DNA of 64,000 nt from the NCBI GenBank assembly GCA_950097145.1, contig CATNCF010000003.1, forward strand, positions 62,001 through 126,000. Direction: 5' to 3'. Both the position numbers and the translations under genes were made by a program. Below are positions 31,370-41,972 of this stretch, one piece after another. This DNA is from an uncultured Lachnospiraceae bacterium (GTDB lineage: Bacteria > Bacillota > Clostridia > Lachnospirales > Lachnospiraceae). The notes under the pieces are model-generated. The model was given only the letters and a program-made list of their open reading frames with translations. It ran no database searches and had not been told where the DNA came from. Position 1 is the stretch's first letter. Every line of letters starts with the position of its first letter.

Positions 31370-32251
31370 TTAATTGCCTAAGTATGCTTCCGGCATAGGA
31401 CTGCGTTTTTTAATCCCTTTCTGGTATAAGAATATTCCAGCGGCTGCCGCGCATACAGCGGCGGCAAAAATGATAAGGTGAATTACAATGGAGCTTCCAG
31501 AATAGGAGAGAAATTCTGGTACAAATGTCCCCCAGAGATTAAACAGCATATGGAATAAAATGGACAGGTAAATGCTGCCGCCCTGATAGCAGACATAGCC
31601 GCAGAATAATCCCACTACGAACGCATAGGCGCCCTGAATGACATTTCCATGAAATACGCCGAACAGAAGTGTCTGCAAAATGTTTGCGGCAAAAAAGGGC
31701 ATGGCTTTTTTTGCGTATTTCAAGGTGACGCCCCGGAAAATCAGTTCTTCACTGATGGGGGCTATCAGGATAGAATATAAAGCAAGCAGCGGCGTTACAT
31801 TCCCAAATCCAATGCTTTTCATCAGTTCTTCATAAGTATTGTACCATTCTGGATGAATGGAGGCAAGAAGCATTACCACATATGTGGATATGTACTGCAT
31901 CCCAAGCATCAGCAGCACAAGTGCAGCAAGGATCCATGGATTGATCAGAGAAGATATTTCCCGCCGGGGCTGTTTTTTGGGTACAAAGCGTTTCCAGTAC
32001 CAGAACCCAAGGGCAAAGGCTGCAATTACTGCGTAAATTGCGGAGATGCCAGCCAGGAATTGGCTGTCCATAAGAAACTCCATAAGAAAATTGGGATCGG
32101 TCATGTCCTGAATAGATTCTGGGTGAGCGGCAATTTCCAGAATTACTTTCAGAAAGACTCCGGCAAAAGACACAATGATCTGAATACCGAAGGCAAGAAG
32201 CACTGGGAGCAGGCAGAATAAAATACGGCCAGTTTTTTTTAATAGTTTCAT
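31370..32251 (-). CDS. CPBP-family intramembrane glutamic protease
   Basis: A 293-residue membrane protein, a second CPBP member in the window and only distantly like the first. Motifs: PISEELIFRGVTLKYAKK (paired Glu and Arg), GVFHGN (His) and LSILFHMLFNLWG (His/Asn). It has eight or so hydrophobic segments and a basic C-terminus. Members process membrane-bound peptides or give immunity to bacteriocins. No peptide gene is visible beside it. It stands alone on the minus strand with its own promoter and a shared terminator, so it is probably a monocistronic housekeeping or stress gene. Confidence 0.88.
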   Translation of the reverse strand: MKLLKKTGRILFCLLPVLLAFGIQIIVSFAGVFLKVILEIAAHPESIQDMTDPNFLMEFLMDSQFLAGISAIYAVIAAFALGFWYWKRFVPKKQPRREISSLINPWILAALVLLMLGMQYISTYVVMLLASIHPEWYNTYEELMKSIGFGNVTPLLALYSILIAPISEELIFRGVTLKYAKKAMPFFAANILQTLLFGVFHGNVIQGAYAFVVGLFCGYVCYQGGSIYLSILFHMLFNLWGTFVPEFLSYSGSSIVIHLIIFAAAVCAAAAGIFLYQKGIKKRSPMPEAYLGN

Positions 32252-32306
32252 TAATTATCATTCCTTTCGTTCTGGGTTCTGCAGGTCTTTAGGATATTAT
32301 TGTACT

Positions 32307-32335
32307 ATTGTAACAGTACAGACCCAGGATTGCAA
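32307..32335 (-). promoter_or_regulatory. Promoter of the minus-strand CPBP gene
   Basis: On the minus strand TTGCAA (32335-32330), a 17-bp spacer and TACAAT (32312-32307) lie about 55 bases before the start. An imperfect TACTGTTACAATAGTA palindrome overlaps the -10. Confidence 0.6.
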
Positions 32336-32383
32336 CGGGCATTTCTGAAAAATAAGGGGAAATCTGTTGCTTTTTTCCCTAAA

Positions 32384-32412
32384 TTGTTATAAGATACAAA
32401 TTGGCGTATAAT
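32384..32412 (+). promoter_or_regulatory. Promoter of the amino-acid ABC operon
   Basis: TTGTTA (32384-32389), a 17-bp spacer and a perfect TATAAT (32407-32412) lie 27 bases before the binding-protein start. Confidence 0.7.
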
Positions 32413-32439
32413 TATACATTAATGTCAGGAGGATTATTT

Positions 32440-33240
32440 ATGAAGAATTGGAAGAGAATAACAGCATTGTTACTGGCGGGAGCCATGATAACCGGTATCA
32501 TGGGATGCGGTGTTCCAGCGAATACAGTTCATGCACCGGAAGATATGGCGGGCAAGAAAATCGGCGTGCAGCTAGGAACCACTGGAGATACATTGGTCAC
32601 AGACGAATTTGAAGGCGACAGCACCACCACCGTGGAACGTTATAAAAAGGGAGCGGATGCAGTTCAGTCCTTAAAACAGGGGAAAATTGACTGTGTAGTC
32701 ATTGATTCTGAGCCGGCAAAAGCATTTACAGACCAGAACAAAGATCTGAAAATTTTGGATACAGAGTATACAGACGAAGATTATGCCATCGCGATTGCCA
32801 AAGAGAATACGGAACTGAAAGAAAAGATCAATGGCGCCCTGGCAGAATTAAAGGCAGAGGGTACATTGGATCAGATTATGGCAAATTATACCGGCGATGA
32901 TACCATGGGGACCTGCCCTTATGAGTCCCCGGCAGATGTGGATACCTCCAATGGCAAACTGGTAATGGCAACCAATGCTGCATTTAAGCCCTATGAATAT
33001 TATGAAGACAATAAGATTGTGGGCATTGATGCAGAGATGGCACAGGCAGTTGCAGATAAACTGGGAATGGAGCTTGAGATTCTGGATATGGATTTTGACG
33101 CTATCATCAATGCTGTACAGTCTGGCAAAGCCAATATCGGAGTGGCTGGAATGACAGTCAACGAGGAACGTCTTCAGAGCATTGATTTCAGTGATACGTA
33201 TGCGAAAGCGAAACAGGTGATCATTGTCCGTGCCAAATAG
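32440..33240 (+). CDS. Polar amino-acid binding lipoprotein, circularly permuted
   Basis: A 266-residue lipoprotein with signal and lipobox ending at Cys23 (GIMGC). Its segments are in swapped order for an SBP_bac_3 protein. Residues 34-152 (EDMAGKKIGVQLGTTGD to LDQIMANYTG) match what is normally the second half. Residues 172-266 (GKLVMATNAAFKPYEYYED to KQVIIVRAK) match the normal first half, with the ligand-binding GIDAEMA and GMTVNEERLQSIDFSD. A 20-residue linker joins them. All parts of a working fold are present, so it is a circular permutation rather than a fragment. The ATG at 32440 has AGGAGG eight bases upstream. Permease and ATPase genes follow. Confidence 0.9.
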   Translation: MKNWKRITALLLAGAMITGIMGCGVPANTVHAPEDMAGKKIGVQLGTTGDTLVTDEFEGDSTTTVERYKKGADAVQSLKQGKIDCVVIDSEPAKAFTDQNKDLKILDTEYTDEDYAIAIAKENTELKEKINGALAELKAEGTLDQIMANYTGDDTMGTCPYESPADVDTSNGKLVMATNAAFKPYEYYEDNKIVGIDAEMAQAVADKLGMELEILDMDFDAIINAVQSGKANIGVAGMTVNEERLQSIDFSDTYAKAKQVIIVRAK

Positions 33241-33254
33241 GAGGAAATCTTGCC

Positions 33255-33944
33255 GTGCAGAATTTTATCAATGAATTTACATTGAATTTTATCGATGACA
33301 ATCGATACCAATACATAATAGAAGGATTTATCAATACGCTGATTATTTCCCTGTTTGCAGTGCTGGTAGGAATTGCCATTGGGTTTCTTGTTGCCATTAT
33401 CCGTTCCAGCCACGATAAGACAGGGCATATGAAAGCAGGGAATTTTCTATGCAGGATTTACCTCACTGTGATGCGTGGAACACCGACTATGATTCAGCTA
33501 TTGATTATTTATTACGTAATATTTGCAACGGTCAATATTCCCAAGGTTTTTGTGGCAGTAGTGGCGTTTGGATTGAACTCCGGCGCTTATGTTGCAGAGA
33601 TTGTCCGCTCTGGAATTATGTCTGTAGATGAGGGACAGTTTGAAGCGGGCAGGAGCCTGGGCTTAAATTACCGGCAGACCATGCAGTTTATCATTATGCC
33701 CCAGGCATTTAAAAATGTTCTTCCTGCATTGGGAAATGAATTTATCGTATTATTGAAGGAAACCTCCATCAGCGGTTATATTGGACTGACAGACTTAACC
33801 CACGGCGGGGACATTATAAGAGGAATCACCTTCTCTGCATTTATGCCTCTGATTGCAGTTGCGCTGATTTATCTCTTATTGGTAACCGGGCTTTCCTGGT
33901 GTGTAAGCAAACTGGAGAGGAGGCTGAGAGTCAATGAGCGGTAA
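33255..33944 (+). CDS. Amino-acid ABC transporter permease (HisM/GlnP family)
   Basis: A 229-residue inner-membrane permease with five predicted membrane segments. The ABC coupling (EAA) motif is [22 protein letters not shown], and the family opening [21 protein letters not shown] plus [19 protein letters not shown] are typical of the His/Glu/Gln/Arg importer class. It forms the membrane channel with the adjacent binding protein and ATPase, probably as a homodimer since only one permease is encoded. The start is GTG with GGAGG nine bases upstream. The end overlaps the ATPase gene by 11 bases. Confidence 0.92.
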   Translation: MQNFINEFTLNFIDDNRYQYIIEGFINTLIISLFAVLVGIAIGFLVAIIRSSHDKTGHMKAGNFLCRIYLTVMRGTPTMIQLLIIYYVIFATVNIPKVFVAVVAFGLNSGAYVAEIVRSGIMSVDEGQFEAGRSLGLNYRQTMQFIIMPQAFKNVLPALGNEFIVLLKETSISGYIGLTDLTHGGDIIRGITFSAFMPLIAVALIYLLLVTGLSWCVSKLERRLRVNER

Positions 33945-34671
33945 CGTATTGCTGGAAGTAAAGGAATTAAGGAAAGATTTTGGAGACCACTCAGTGCTGA
34001 AAGGTATCAGCACCCAGATTTCTCAGGGAGAAGTGGTTGCAATTATTGGGCCGTCCGGCTGCGGGAAATCTACTTTTTTAAGATCCCTGAACCTGCTGGA
34101 GACTCCCACTGGCGGGAGCGTGGTTTTTGAAGGAAATGAAATCACGGCGCCAGGGACGGATGTCAATAAGATACGCCAGAAGATTGGTATGGTATTCCAG
34201 CAGTTCAATCTGTTTGCGAATCTCACCATCCAGGATAATATTACACTGGCTCCGGTAAAACTGGGGCTGATGGATAAGGAAGAGGCGCAAAAACGGGCAA
34301 AAGAGCTTTTAGAACGGGTAGGGCTTCCAGATAAGGCAGATGCTTATCCTGCAATGCTCTCCGGGGGCCAGAAACAGAGAATTGCCATTGCCCGTTCCCT
34401 TGCAATGAATCCAGACGTCATGCTATTTGATGAGCCTACCTCAGCGCTGGATCCTGAGATGGTTGGAGAAGTGCTGGGATTGATGAAAGAACTTGCGGCA
34501 GACGGTATGACCATGGTGGTAGTAACCCATGAGATGGGATTTGCCAGGGAAGTTGCAACCAGAGTTATGTTTATCGATGAAGGCGTAATCTGTGAGGAGA
34601 ACGCGCCCCAGGAATTTTTTCAAAATCCCAAAAATCAAAGGCTTAAGGATTTTTTATCCAAGGTATTATAG
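33934..34671 (+). CDS. Amino-acid ABC transporter ATP-binding protein (GlnQ family)
   Basis: A 245-residue ATPase. Walker A is GPSGCGKST, the Q-loop is in VFQQFNLF, the signature is LSGGQKQR, Walker B with the D-loop is [15 protein letters not shown], and the switch is VVTHEMGFA. It energises uptake through the upstream permease. Substrates of this class are polar or basic amino acids or cystine; the exact one cannot be told. It overlaps the permease gene by 11 bases, and a terminator lies seven bases after its stop, closing a three-gene operon. Confidence 0.95.
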   Translation: MSGNVLLEVKELRKDFGDHSVLKGISTQISQGEVVAIIGPSGCGKSTFLRSLNLLETPTGGSVVFEGNEITAPGTDVNKIRQKIGMVFQQFNLFANLTIQDNITLAPVKLGLMDKEEAQKRAKELLERVGLPDKADAYPAMLSGGQKQRIAIARSLAMNPDVMLFDEPTSALDPEMVGEVLGLMKELAADGMTMVVVTHEMGFAREVATRVMFIDEGVICEENAPQEFFQNPKNQRLKDFLSKVL

Positions 34672-34678
34672 CTCATAT

Positions 34679-34713
34679 GCGCCGGACAGGAGTGAATCCT
34701 CCGGCGCTTTTAT
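34679..34713 (+). terminator. Terminator of the amino-acid ABC operon
   Basis: GCGCCGGA (34679-34686) pairs perfectly with TCCGGCGC (34700-34707) around a 13-nt loop, followed by TTTTAT. It separates the transporter operon from dnaE. Confidence 0.88.
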
Positions 34714-34735
34714 CGTCAGAGAATGGAGGATTATC

Positions 34736-37700
34736 ATGTCATTTGCACATCTTCACGTCCATACGGAGTACAGTCTTTTGGATGGCTCTAATAAAATTAA
34801 AGAATATGTCTCAAGGGTGAAAGAACTGGGCATGGATGCCGCGGCAATCACAGATCATGGCGTTATGTACGGCGTCATTGATTTTTACCGGGCGGCGAAA
34901 GAGGCGGGAGTGAAACCCATTCTGGGCTGTGAAGTCTATGTGGCGCCGGGTTCCCGGTTTGACAGGGAAAAAGTGGAGGGAGAGGACCGCTATTTTCACC
35001 TGATTCTGCTTGCTGAAAATCATACAGGCTATCAGAATCTGATGAAAATCGTTTCCAGAGGATTTACGGAAGGATATTACTACCGGCCAAGAGTAGACCG
35101 TGAGGTGCTTGAGACATATCATGAAGGGCTGATTGTGTTAAGCGCCTGCCTTGCAGGGGAGGTACAGAAACTTCTGCTGCGGGGAGCTTATGAGGAGGCG
35201 AAGGAGGCGGCTCTTTGGCATGACAGAACCTTTGGGCATGGAAATTATTTTCTGGAGCTGCAGGATCACGGGCTGATGGAGCAGCAGCAGGTCAACCAGC
35301 AGCTCATGCGGTTAAGCCAGGACACCGGAATTGAACTTGTGGCGACTAACGATGTGCATTATACGTATGAGACAGACGTGGATTCCCACGATATCCTGTT
35401 GTGTATTCAGACCGGGAAAAAGCTTTCTGACGAAAACAGAATGCGTTATGAGGGCGGACAGTATTTTGTGAAATCAGAGGAAGAGATGCGCGCCCTGTTT
35501 CCCTATGCGCAGCAGGCGCTGGATAATACCCAGAAGATTGCAGAACGCTGTAATGTGGAAATTGAATTCGGCGTTACCAAACTGCCAAAATATGATGTTC
35601 CAGAAGGTTATAGTTCCTGGGAATACTTAAAAAAACTCTGTCATCAGGGATTGGAACGGCGCTATCCCCAGGAAAATGGCACGGTGAAAATTCCAGGCAG
35701 GGAAGAACCCCTGAAAATGGAAGAACTGAAAGAAAAACTTCAGTATGAGCTGGATATTATAAATCAGATGGGATATGTAGATTACTTTTTGATTGTCTGG
35801 GATTTCATTCATTTTGCAAGGGAAAACGGCATTACTGTTGGGCCGGGGCGGGGAAGCGCGGCAGGAAGCCTGGTGTCCTATACTCTGGAGATTACCAATA
35901 TTGACCCCATTCGTTACAACCTTATTTTTGAGCGTTTTCTAAATCCAGAGCGTGTGACCATGCCGGATATAGATATTGACTTTTGTGTAGAACGGCGGCA
36001 GGAAGTAATTGACTACGTCAGTGAGAAATACGGCAAGGACCGTGTGGTTCAGATTGTCACCTTTGGTACCATGGCGGCCCGGGGCGTCATCCGTGACGTG
36101 GGCCGTGTGATGGATTTGCCCTATGCGTTTGTAGATAATATTGCCAAACAGATTCCCACAGAATTGGGGATAACCATAGACAAAGCATTGAAAATGAATC
36201 CAGAGCTGAGAAATAGTTATGAAAACGAGGAAAGCGTACACAGGCTGATTGATATGTCAAAACGCTTAGAAGGACTGCCCAGGCATACTTCGATGCATGC
36301 GGCGGGAGTAGTCATCAGTTCCGAGGCGGTGGATGAGTTTGTGCCCCTTTCCAGAGGAAGCGACGGAGCTATCACTACGCAGTTCACCATGACTACTTTA
36401 GAAGAGCTGGGACTTTTAAAAATGGATTTTCTGGGACTGCGGAACCTTACTGTGATCCAGAATGCTGTAAATCTGATTCATACCAGCCAGAAAGAGGCTG
36501 ATCCAGGGATAACAGAAGAAAAACTTCTTGACATTGACCAGATAGATTTTGACGATAAGGCGGTGCTTGCATCTCTGGGGACCGGACGGACGGACGGGGT
36601 CTTTCAGTTGGAGAGTGCAGGGATGAAAAACTTTATGAAAGAATTAAAGCCCCAGAGCCTGGAGGACATCATTGCGGGAATTTCTTTGTACCGTCCAGGG
36701 CCTATGGATTTTATCCCGGCATATATCCGGGGCAAGAATAACCATCAGGCCGTTACCTATGATTGTCCGCAGCTTGAGCCGATCTTAGAGCCTACCTATG
36801 GATGTATTGTATACCAGGAACAAGTGATGCAGATTGTCCGGGATCTTGCCGGTTATACTCTGGGAAGAAGCGATTTAGTGCGCCGTGCCATGTCTAAGAA
36901 GAAAGCCTCTGTGATGGAACAGGAGCGGAAGAATTTCATTTATGGGAATCCAGAGGAAGGGGTTCCAGGCTGTATCAGCAACGGCATCAGTGAGCAAGTG
37001 GCAAATAAGATCTTTGATGATATGACAGATTTTGCAAAATATGCCTTCAATAAATCCCATGCGGCGGCCTATGCGGTAGTGGCATATCAGACTGCCTTCC
37101 TGAAATATTATTATCCCCTGGAATATATGGCGGCTCTAATGAGTTCCGTGATGGATCATGTAGGAAAAATTTCTGAATATATTTTTACCTGCCGCCAGAT
37201 GGGGATTGCAGTGCTGCCTCCCAGCATCAACGAAGGAGAGAGCGGGTTTTCAGTGTCGGCTCATGGGATTCGTTATGGATTGTCTGCAATTAAGAGTGTC
37301 AGCCATACTTTTATTGAAAAACTCTGTGAAGAGCGGAACGAACGGGGCAGGTTTAAAAGTCTTAAGGACTTTCTTACCCGGATGGCGGAACGGGAGATTA
37401 ATAAGCGCATGGTTGAGAATCTCATTAAGGCGGGGGCGCTGGATCATCTGGGTGCAACCAGAAAGCAGAGCATGATGGTGTATGCAGGGATTATGGAGGA
37501 TATTACCCAGGATAAGAAAAATACCATGGCAGGGCAGATAACTTTGTTTGACCTTGTGGGAGAAGAAGAAAAAGCGGATTTTGAGGTGAAGCTTCCAGAT
37601 GTGGGAGAGTATTCCAAAGAAGTCTATCTGGGCTTTGAGAAGGAGGTGCTTGGGGTTTATATCAGCGGGCATCCTCTGGAAGAATATGAAGAAAAATGGC

Positions 37701-38275
37701 GGAAAAATATAACCAGGCTTACCACAGATTTCCAGCTTGAAGAGGAGAGCGGCCAGACACGGGTAAAAGAGGGAGAAACCGCAATGGTAGGCGGAATGAT
37801 TGTGGATAAGACCATGAAATATACCAGACAGAATCAGGCTATGGCGTTTATCACCTTAGAAGATCTGGTGGGCACTCTGGAAATCGTTATTTTTCCAAAA
37901 AGTTATGAGAAAAACAGCCGTCTTTTAAATGTGGATGAGAAAGTATTTGTCCGGGGCAGGGTACAGACGGAGGATGAGAAAAATGCAAAACTGATCTGTG
38001 AGAAGATTTATTCCTTTGATGACACAAAAAGAGAATTGTGGCTGCAGTTTCCAACCCGGGAGGCCTATGCCCAGCAGGAAGATGAAATTTTTGAACTGCT
38101 TCGGGAAAGCGATGGCAGAGACGGCATCGTGATTTATATTTCCAGTGGGAAACAGATGAAACGCCTGCCCCCCAGCAGAAATATTTCTGCCCGGCCGGAA
38201 CTTATCAGCAGATTGACGGAGGCTTTGGGAGAAAATAACGTAAAACTTGTAGAAAAGAGTATTGAAAATCTATGA
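34736..38275 (+). CDS. dnaE: DNA polymerase III subunit alpha, DnaE type
   Basis: A 1179-residue replicative polymerase of the DnaE class. The PHP domain opens with FAHLHVHTEYSLLDG. The polymerase core holds GPGRGSAAGSLVSY and the catalytic MPDIDIDFCVERRQEV, followed by the fingers region FATYGTMAARG-like VTFGTMAARGVIRDVGRV. Tandem HhH and OB domains form the C-terminal third, where GGMIVDKTMKYTRQNQAMAFITLEDLVG is the OB fold. In low-GC Gram-positives DnaE works with PolC to extend primers. The ATG at 34736 has GGAGGA six bases upstream; further upstream the frame merely overlaps the ABC ATPase. pfkA follows, a common arrangement in Firmicutes. Confidence 0.97.
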   Translation: MSFAHLHVHTEYSLLDGSNKIKEYVSRVKELGMDAAAITDHGVMYGVIDFYRAAKEAGVKPILGCEVYVAPGSRFDREKVEGEDRYFHLILLAENHTGYQNLMKIVSRGFTEGYYYRPRVDREVLETYHEGLIVLSACLAGEVQKLLLRGAYEEAKEAALWHDRTFGHGNYFLELQDHGLMEQQQVNQQLMRLSQDTGIELVATNDVHYTYETDVDSHDILLCIQTGKKLSDENRMRYEGGQYFVKSEEEMRALFPYAQQALDNTQKIAERCNVEIEFGVTKLPKYDVPEGYSSWEYLKKLCHQGLERRYPQENGTVKIPGREEPLKMEELKEKLQYELDIINQMGYVDYFLIVWDFIHFARENGITVGPGRGSAAGSLVSYTLEITNIDPIRYNLIFERFLNPERVTMPDIDIDFCVERRQEVIDYVSEKYGKDRVVQIVTFGTMAARGVIRDVGRVMDLPYAFVDNIAKQIPTELGITIDKALKMNPELRNSYENEESVHRLIDMSKRLEGLPRHTSMHAAGVVISSEAVDEFVPLSRGSDGAITTQFTMTTLEELGLLKMDFLGLRNLTVIQNAVNLIHTSQKEADPGITEEKLLDIDQIDFDDKAVLASLGTGRTDGVFQLESAGMKNFMKELKPQSLEDIIAGISLYRPGPMDFIPAYIRGKNNHQAVTYDCPQLEPILEPTYGCIVYQEQVMQIVRDLAGYTLGRSDLVRRAMSKKKASVMEQERKNFIYGNPEEGVPGCISNGISEQVANKIFDDMTDFAKYAFNKSHAAAYAVVAYQTAFLKYYYPLEYMAALMSSVMDHVGKISEYIFTCRQMGIAVLPPSINEGESGFSVSAHGIRYGLSAIKSVSHTFIEKLCEERNERGRFKSLKDFLTRMAEREINKRMVENLIKAGALDHLGATRKQSMMVYAGIMEDITQDKKNTMAGQITLFDLVGEEEKADFEVKLPDVGEYSKEVYLGFEKEVLGVYISGHPLEEYEEKWRKNITRLTTDFQLEEESGQTRVKEGETAMVGGMIVDKTMKYTRQNQAMAFITLEDLVGTLEIVIFPKSYEKNSRLLNVDEKVFVRGRVQTEDEKNAKLICEKIYSFDDTKRELWLQFPTREAYAQQEDEIFELLRESDGRDGIVIYISSGKQMKRLPPSRNISARPELISRLTEALGENNVKLVEKSIENL

Positions 38276-38342
38276 AAAACAGATTAGAATGTAATAGATT
38301 AGACAAATGATGTGAAAAATAGAATGACAGGAGGGACATGTT

Positions 38343-39317
38343 ATGGCGAAAGAGATTCAGACAATTGGCGTACTCACCAGCGGTGGCGACGCGCCGGGAA
38401 TGAACGCTGCCATCCGTGCTGTTGTGCGGCAGGCAATTGTAAAGGGCAAGAACGTAAAAGGAATTAAGAGAGGTTATGCAGGCCTGCTTCAGGAAGAAAT
38501 TATAGATATGCGGGCAAATGATGTTTCCGATATTATTCAGAGAGGCGGGACCATTCTGCAGACGGCAAGGTGCAAAGAATTTACCACAGAAGAAGGACAG
38601 CAGATGGGAGCGGAGATCTGCAGAAAACATGGGATTGACGGTGTGATTGTCATTGGAGGAGACGGTTCCTTTAAGGGAGCGCAGAAGCTTGCTTCACTGG
38701 GCATCAATACCATTGGCATTCCGGGAACGATTGATTTGGATATTGCCTGTACAGAGTATACCATCGGATTTGATACGGCAGTAAATACGGCTATGGAAGC
38801 CATTGACAAGGTACGCGACACATCCACTTCTCATGAACGATGCTCTATTATTGAGGTTATGGGCCGGGGCGCCGGATATATTGCACTGTGGTGCGGCATT
38901 GCCAATGGCGCTGAGGATATTCTCCTTCCAGAGAAATATAACTATGATGAACAGTCTTTGGTGAATAACATTATTGCCAATAAGAAGAAGGGTAAGAAAC
39001 ATCATATTATTGTCAATGCAGAAGGTATCGGCCATTCGGCAAGTATGGCGAAGCGTATTGAGTCAGCTACGGGAGTGGAAACCCGTGCAACTATTTTAGG
39101 ACATATGCAGCGCGGCGGCAGCCCCACTTGCAAGGACCGTGTCTATGCATCCACCATGGGCGCCTATGCAGTGGATCTGCTCTGTAAGGGCAAGTCCAAC
39201 CGTGTGGTAGGCTACCGCGATGGAGAATATGTGGATTTTGATATTGACGAGGCTCTTGCAATGCAGAAGGATATTTCCAGTTACCAGTTTGAAATCTGCA
39301 GGAATCTGAGTTTGTAA
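38343..39317 (+). CDS. pfkA: ATP-dependent 6-phosphofructokinase
   Basis: A 324-residue glycolytic enzyme making fructose 1,6-bisphosphate. The nucleotide loop is GVLTSGGDAPGMNAA, GGDGS at 105-109 has the Gly expected for ATP rather than PPi use, and the active-site strand is PGTIDLDI. The common form is PGTIDNDI; here the Asn is Leu, but both catalytic aspartates (131 and 133) and Thr129 remain, so activity is expected. Other substrate motifs, VMGRGAGYIALW and LGHMQRGGSPT, are intact. It follows dnaE by 67 bases with AGGAGG upstream of the ATG, and the methyltransferase gene follows 11 bases later. Confidence 0.95.
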   Translation: MAKEIQTIGVLTSGGDAPGMNAAIRAVVRQAIVKGKNVKGIKRGYAGLLQEEIIDMRANDVSDIIQRGGTILQTARCKEFTTEEGQQMGAEICRKHGIDGVIVIGGDGSFKGAQKLASLGINTIGIPGTIDLDIACTEYTIGFDTAVNTAMEAIDKVRDTSTSHERCSIIEVMGRGAGYIALWCGIANGAEDILLPEKYNYDEQSLVNNIIANKKKGKKHHIIVNAEGIGHSASMAKRIESATGVETRATILGHMQRGGSPTCKDRVYASTMGAYAVDLLCKGKSNRVVGYRDGEYVDFDIDEALAMQKDISSYQFEICRNLSL

Positions 39318-39328
39318 GGAGTACAGGT

Positions 39329-40123
39329 ATGATTACAAGTTCTTCCAATCCACAGATGAAAAATATTATGCAGCTCAATAAAAAGGCAAAAACCCGCTAT
39401 GAACAGCGGGTTTTTGTGGTGGAAGGAATCAAAATGCAGCAGGAACTACCCAGAGAACAGATTCAGGCAACGTATGTATCTCAGGGCTTTTTGCAGGAGG
39501 CCAGGAATTGTTCCTGCCTGGAAGGATGTTCTTATGAAGTGGTAGCAGACCGTGTGTTTCAGGGGATCTGTGATACGAAAACGCCCCAGGGAATCCTGTC
39601 TTTGGTAAAGATGCCGGAATATACCCTGGATGATCTGCTGGGGAAACATGCCCATCTGCTGATCTTAGAAGATATCCAGGACCCCGGCAACTTGGGAACT
39701 ATGCTGCGCACTGGGGAAGGCGCAGGCATTACGGGCGTTATTATGAGTAAGGCCACGGTGGATATTTTCCATCCTAAAGTGATTCGTTCTACCATGGGTT
39801 CTCTGTTTCGGGTGCCTTTTTATATTGCCGAAGATTTGCCACAGACTATCCATGCCATTAAGAAGCAGGGAATTGCTGTTTATGCAGCGCATTTAAAAGG
39901 CACGCTGGCCTATGATAGGCCGGATTATACTGATTCCTGCGGGTTTCTCATAGGAAATGAGGGAAACGGCCTGAGCAGGGAAAGTTCTGCGCTGGCAGAT
40001 ACGTTGATCCGAATTCCTATGGAAGGAAACGTAGAATCCCTCAACGCTGCCATAGCGGCAGCCCTTCTGATGTTTGAGGTAAAAAGGCAGCGCAGTTTAT
40101 TCTTCAATCACATGGATTTCTAA
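39329..40123 (+). CDS. TrmH/SpoU-family RNA 2'-O-methyltransferase
   Basis: A 264-residue SPOUT methyltransferase. An N-terminal substrate-binding domain (ITSSSNPQMKNIMQLNKKAKTR...FVVEG) precedes the knotted catalytic domain. The three family motifs are LILEDIQDPGNLGTMLRT, GFLIGNEGNGLS and IRIPMEGNVESLNAAIAAALLMFE. It most likely methylates a ribose in 23S rRNA, as RlmB-like proteins do. The exact site is unknown. It is probably cotranscribed with pfkA. Its 3' end overlaps the convergent small gene by 27 bases. Confidence 0.92.
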   Translation: MITSSSNPQMKNIMQLNKKAKTRYEQRVFVVEGIKMQQELPREQIQATYVSQGFLQEARNCSCLEGCSYEVVADRVFQGICDTKTPQGILSLVKMPEYTLDDLLGKHAHLLILEDIQDPGNLGTMLRTGEGAGITGVIMSKATVDIFHPKVIRSTMGSLFRVPFYIAEDLPQTIHAIKKQGIAVYAAHLKGTLAYDRPDYTDSCGFLIGNEGNGLSRESSALADTLIRIPMEGNVESLNAAIAAALLMFEVKRQRSLFFNHMDF

Positions 40124-40357
40124 GAAATCAAAATCAATGTCGTCCACAAAATTGTCCTGATAAAACCGGGCTTTGGCATGGCGTTTGAATTCTGATACCG
40201 TGGCATCCAGCCAGAGCGGTTTGCTCAGATCAAATTCATAACAAACCTGCTCCAGGGCATGGAATATTTTGTGGGTGCGGGTGTCGTCACTGTCATCCGT
40301 GATTACAGTGTCCCGCAAAAGATGATTGTCTTTAAAAATTTTAAACCAGATCCGCAT
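40097..40357 (-). CDS. Small conserved-looking hypothetical protein
   Basis: An 86-residue acidic protein starting RIWFKIFKDNHLLRDTVI. It has no signal or membrane segment, alternating strand-like patterns, and a central THKIFHALEQVCYEFDL helix. I know of no function. Similar small proteins with this opening occur in Lachnospiraceae by my recollection, which needs a search to confirm. GAAAGGA lies before the ATG, and a good promoter (TTGCAT/TAATAT) lies upstream on the minus strand, so it looks like a real, independently expressed gene. It is convergent with the methyltransferase gene. Confidence 0.7.
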   Translation of the reverse strand: MRIWFKIFKDNHLLRDTVITDDSDDTRTHKIFHALEQVCYEFDLSKPLWLDATVSEFKRHAKARFYQDNFVDDIDFDFLEIHVIEE

Positions 40358-40400
40358 GGTTAGTCCTTTCTGGGAGATGTTTGTAATATGTTATTTCACT

Positions 40401-41967
<1,567 letters not shown>

Positions 41968-41972
41968 AATGC

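Noticed and set aside
32440-33240. Binding protein considered as a truncated or broken gene
   Set aside because: Both halves of the fold are complete and in frame with an intact lipobox; only their order is changed.
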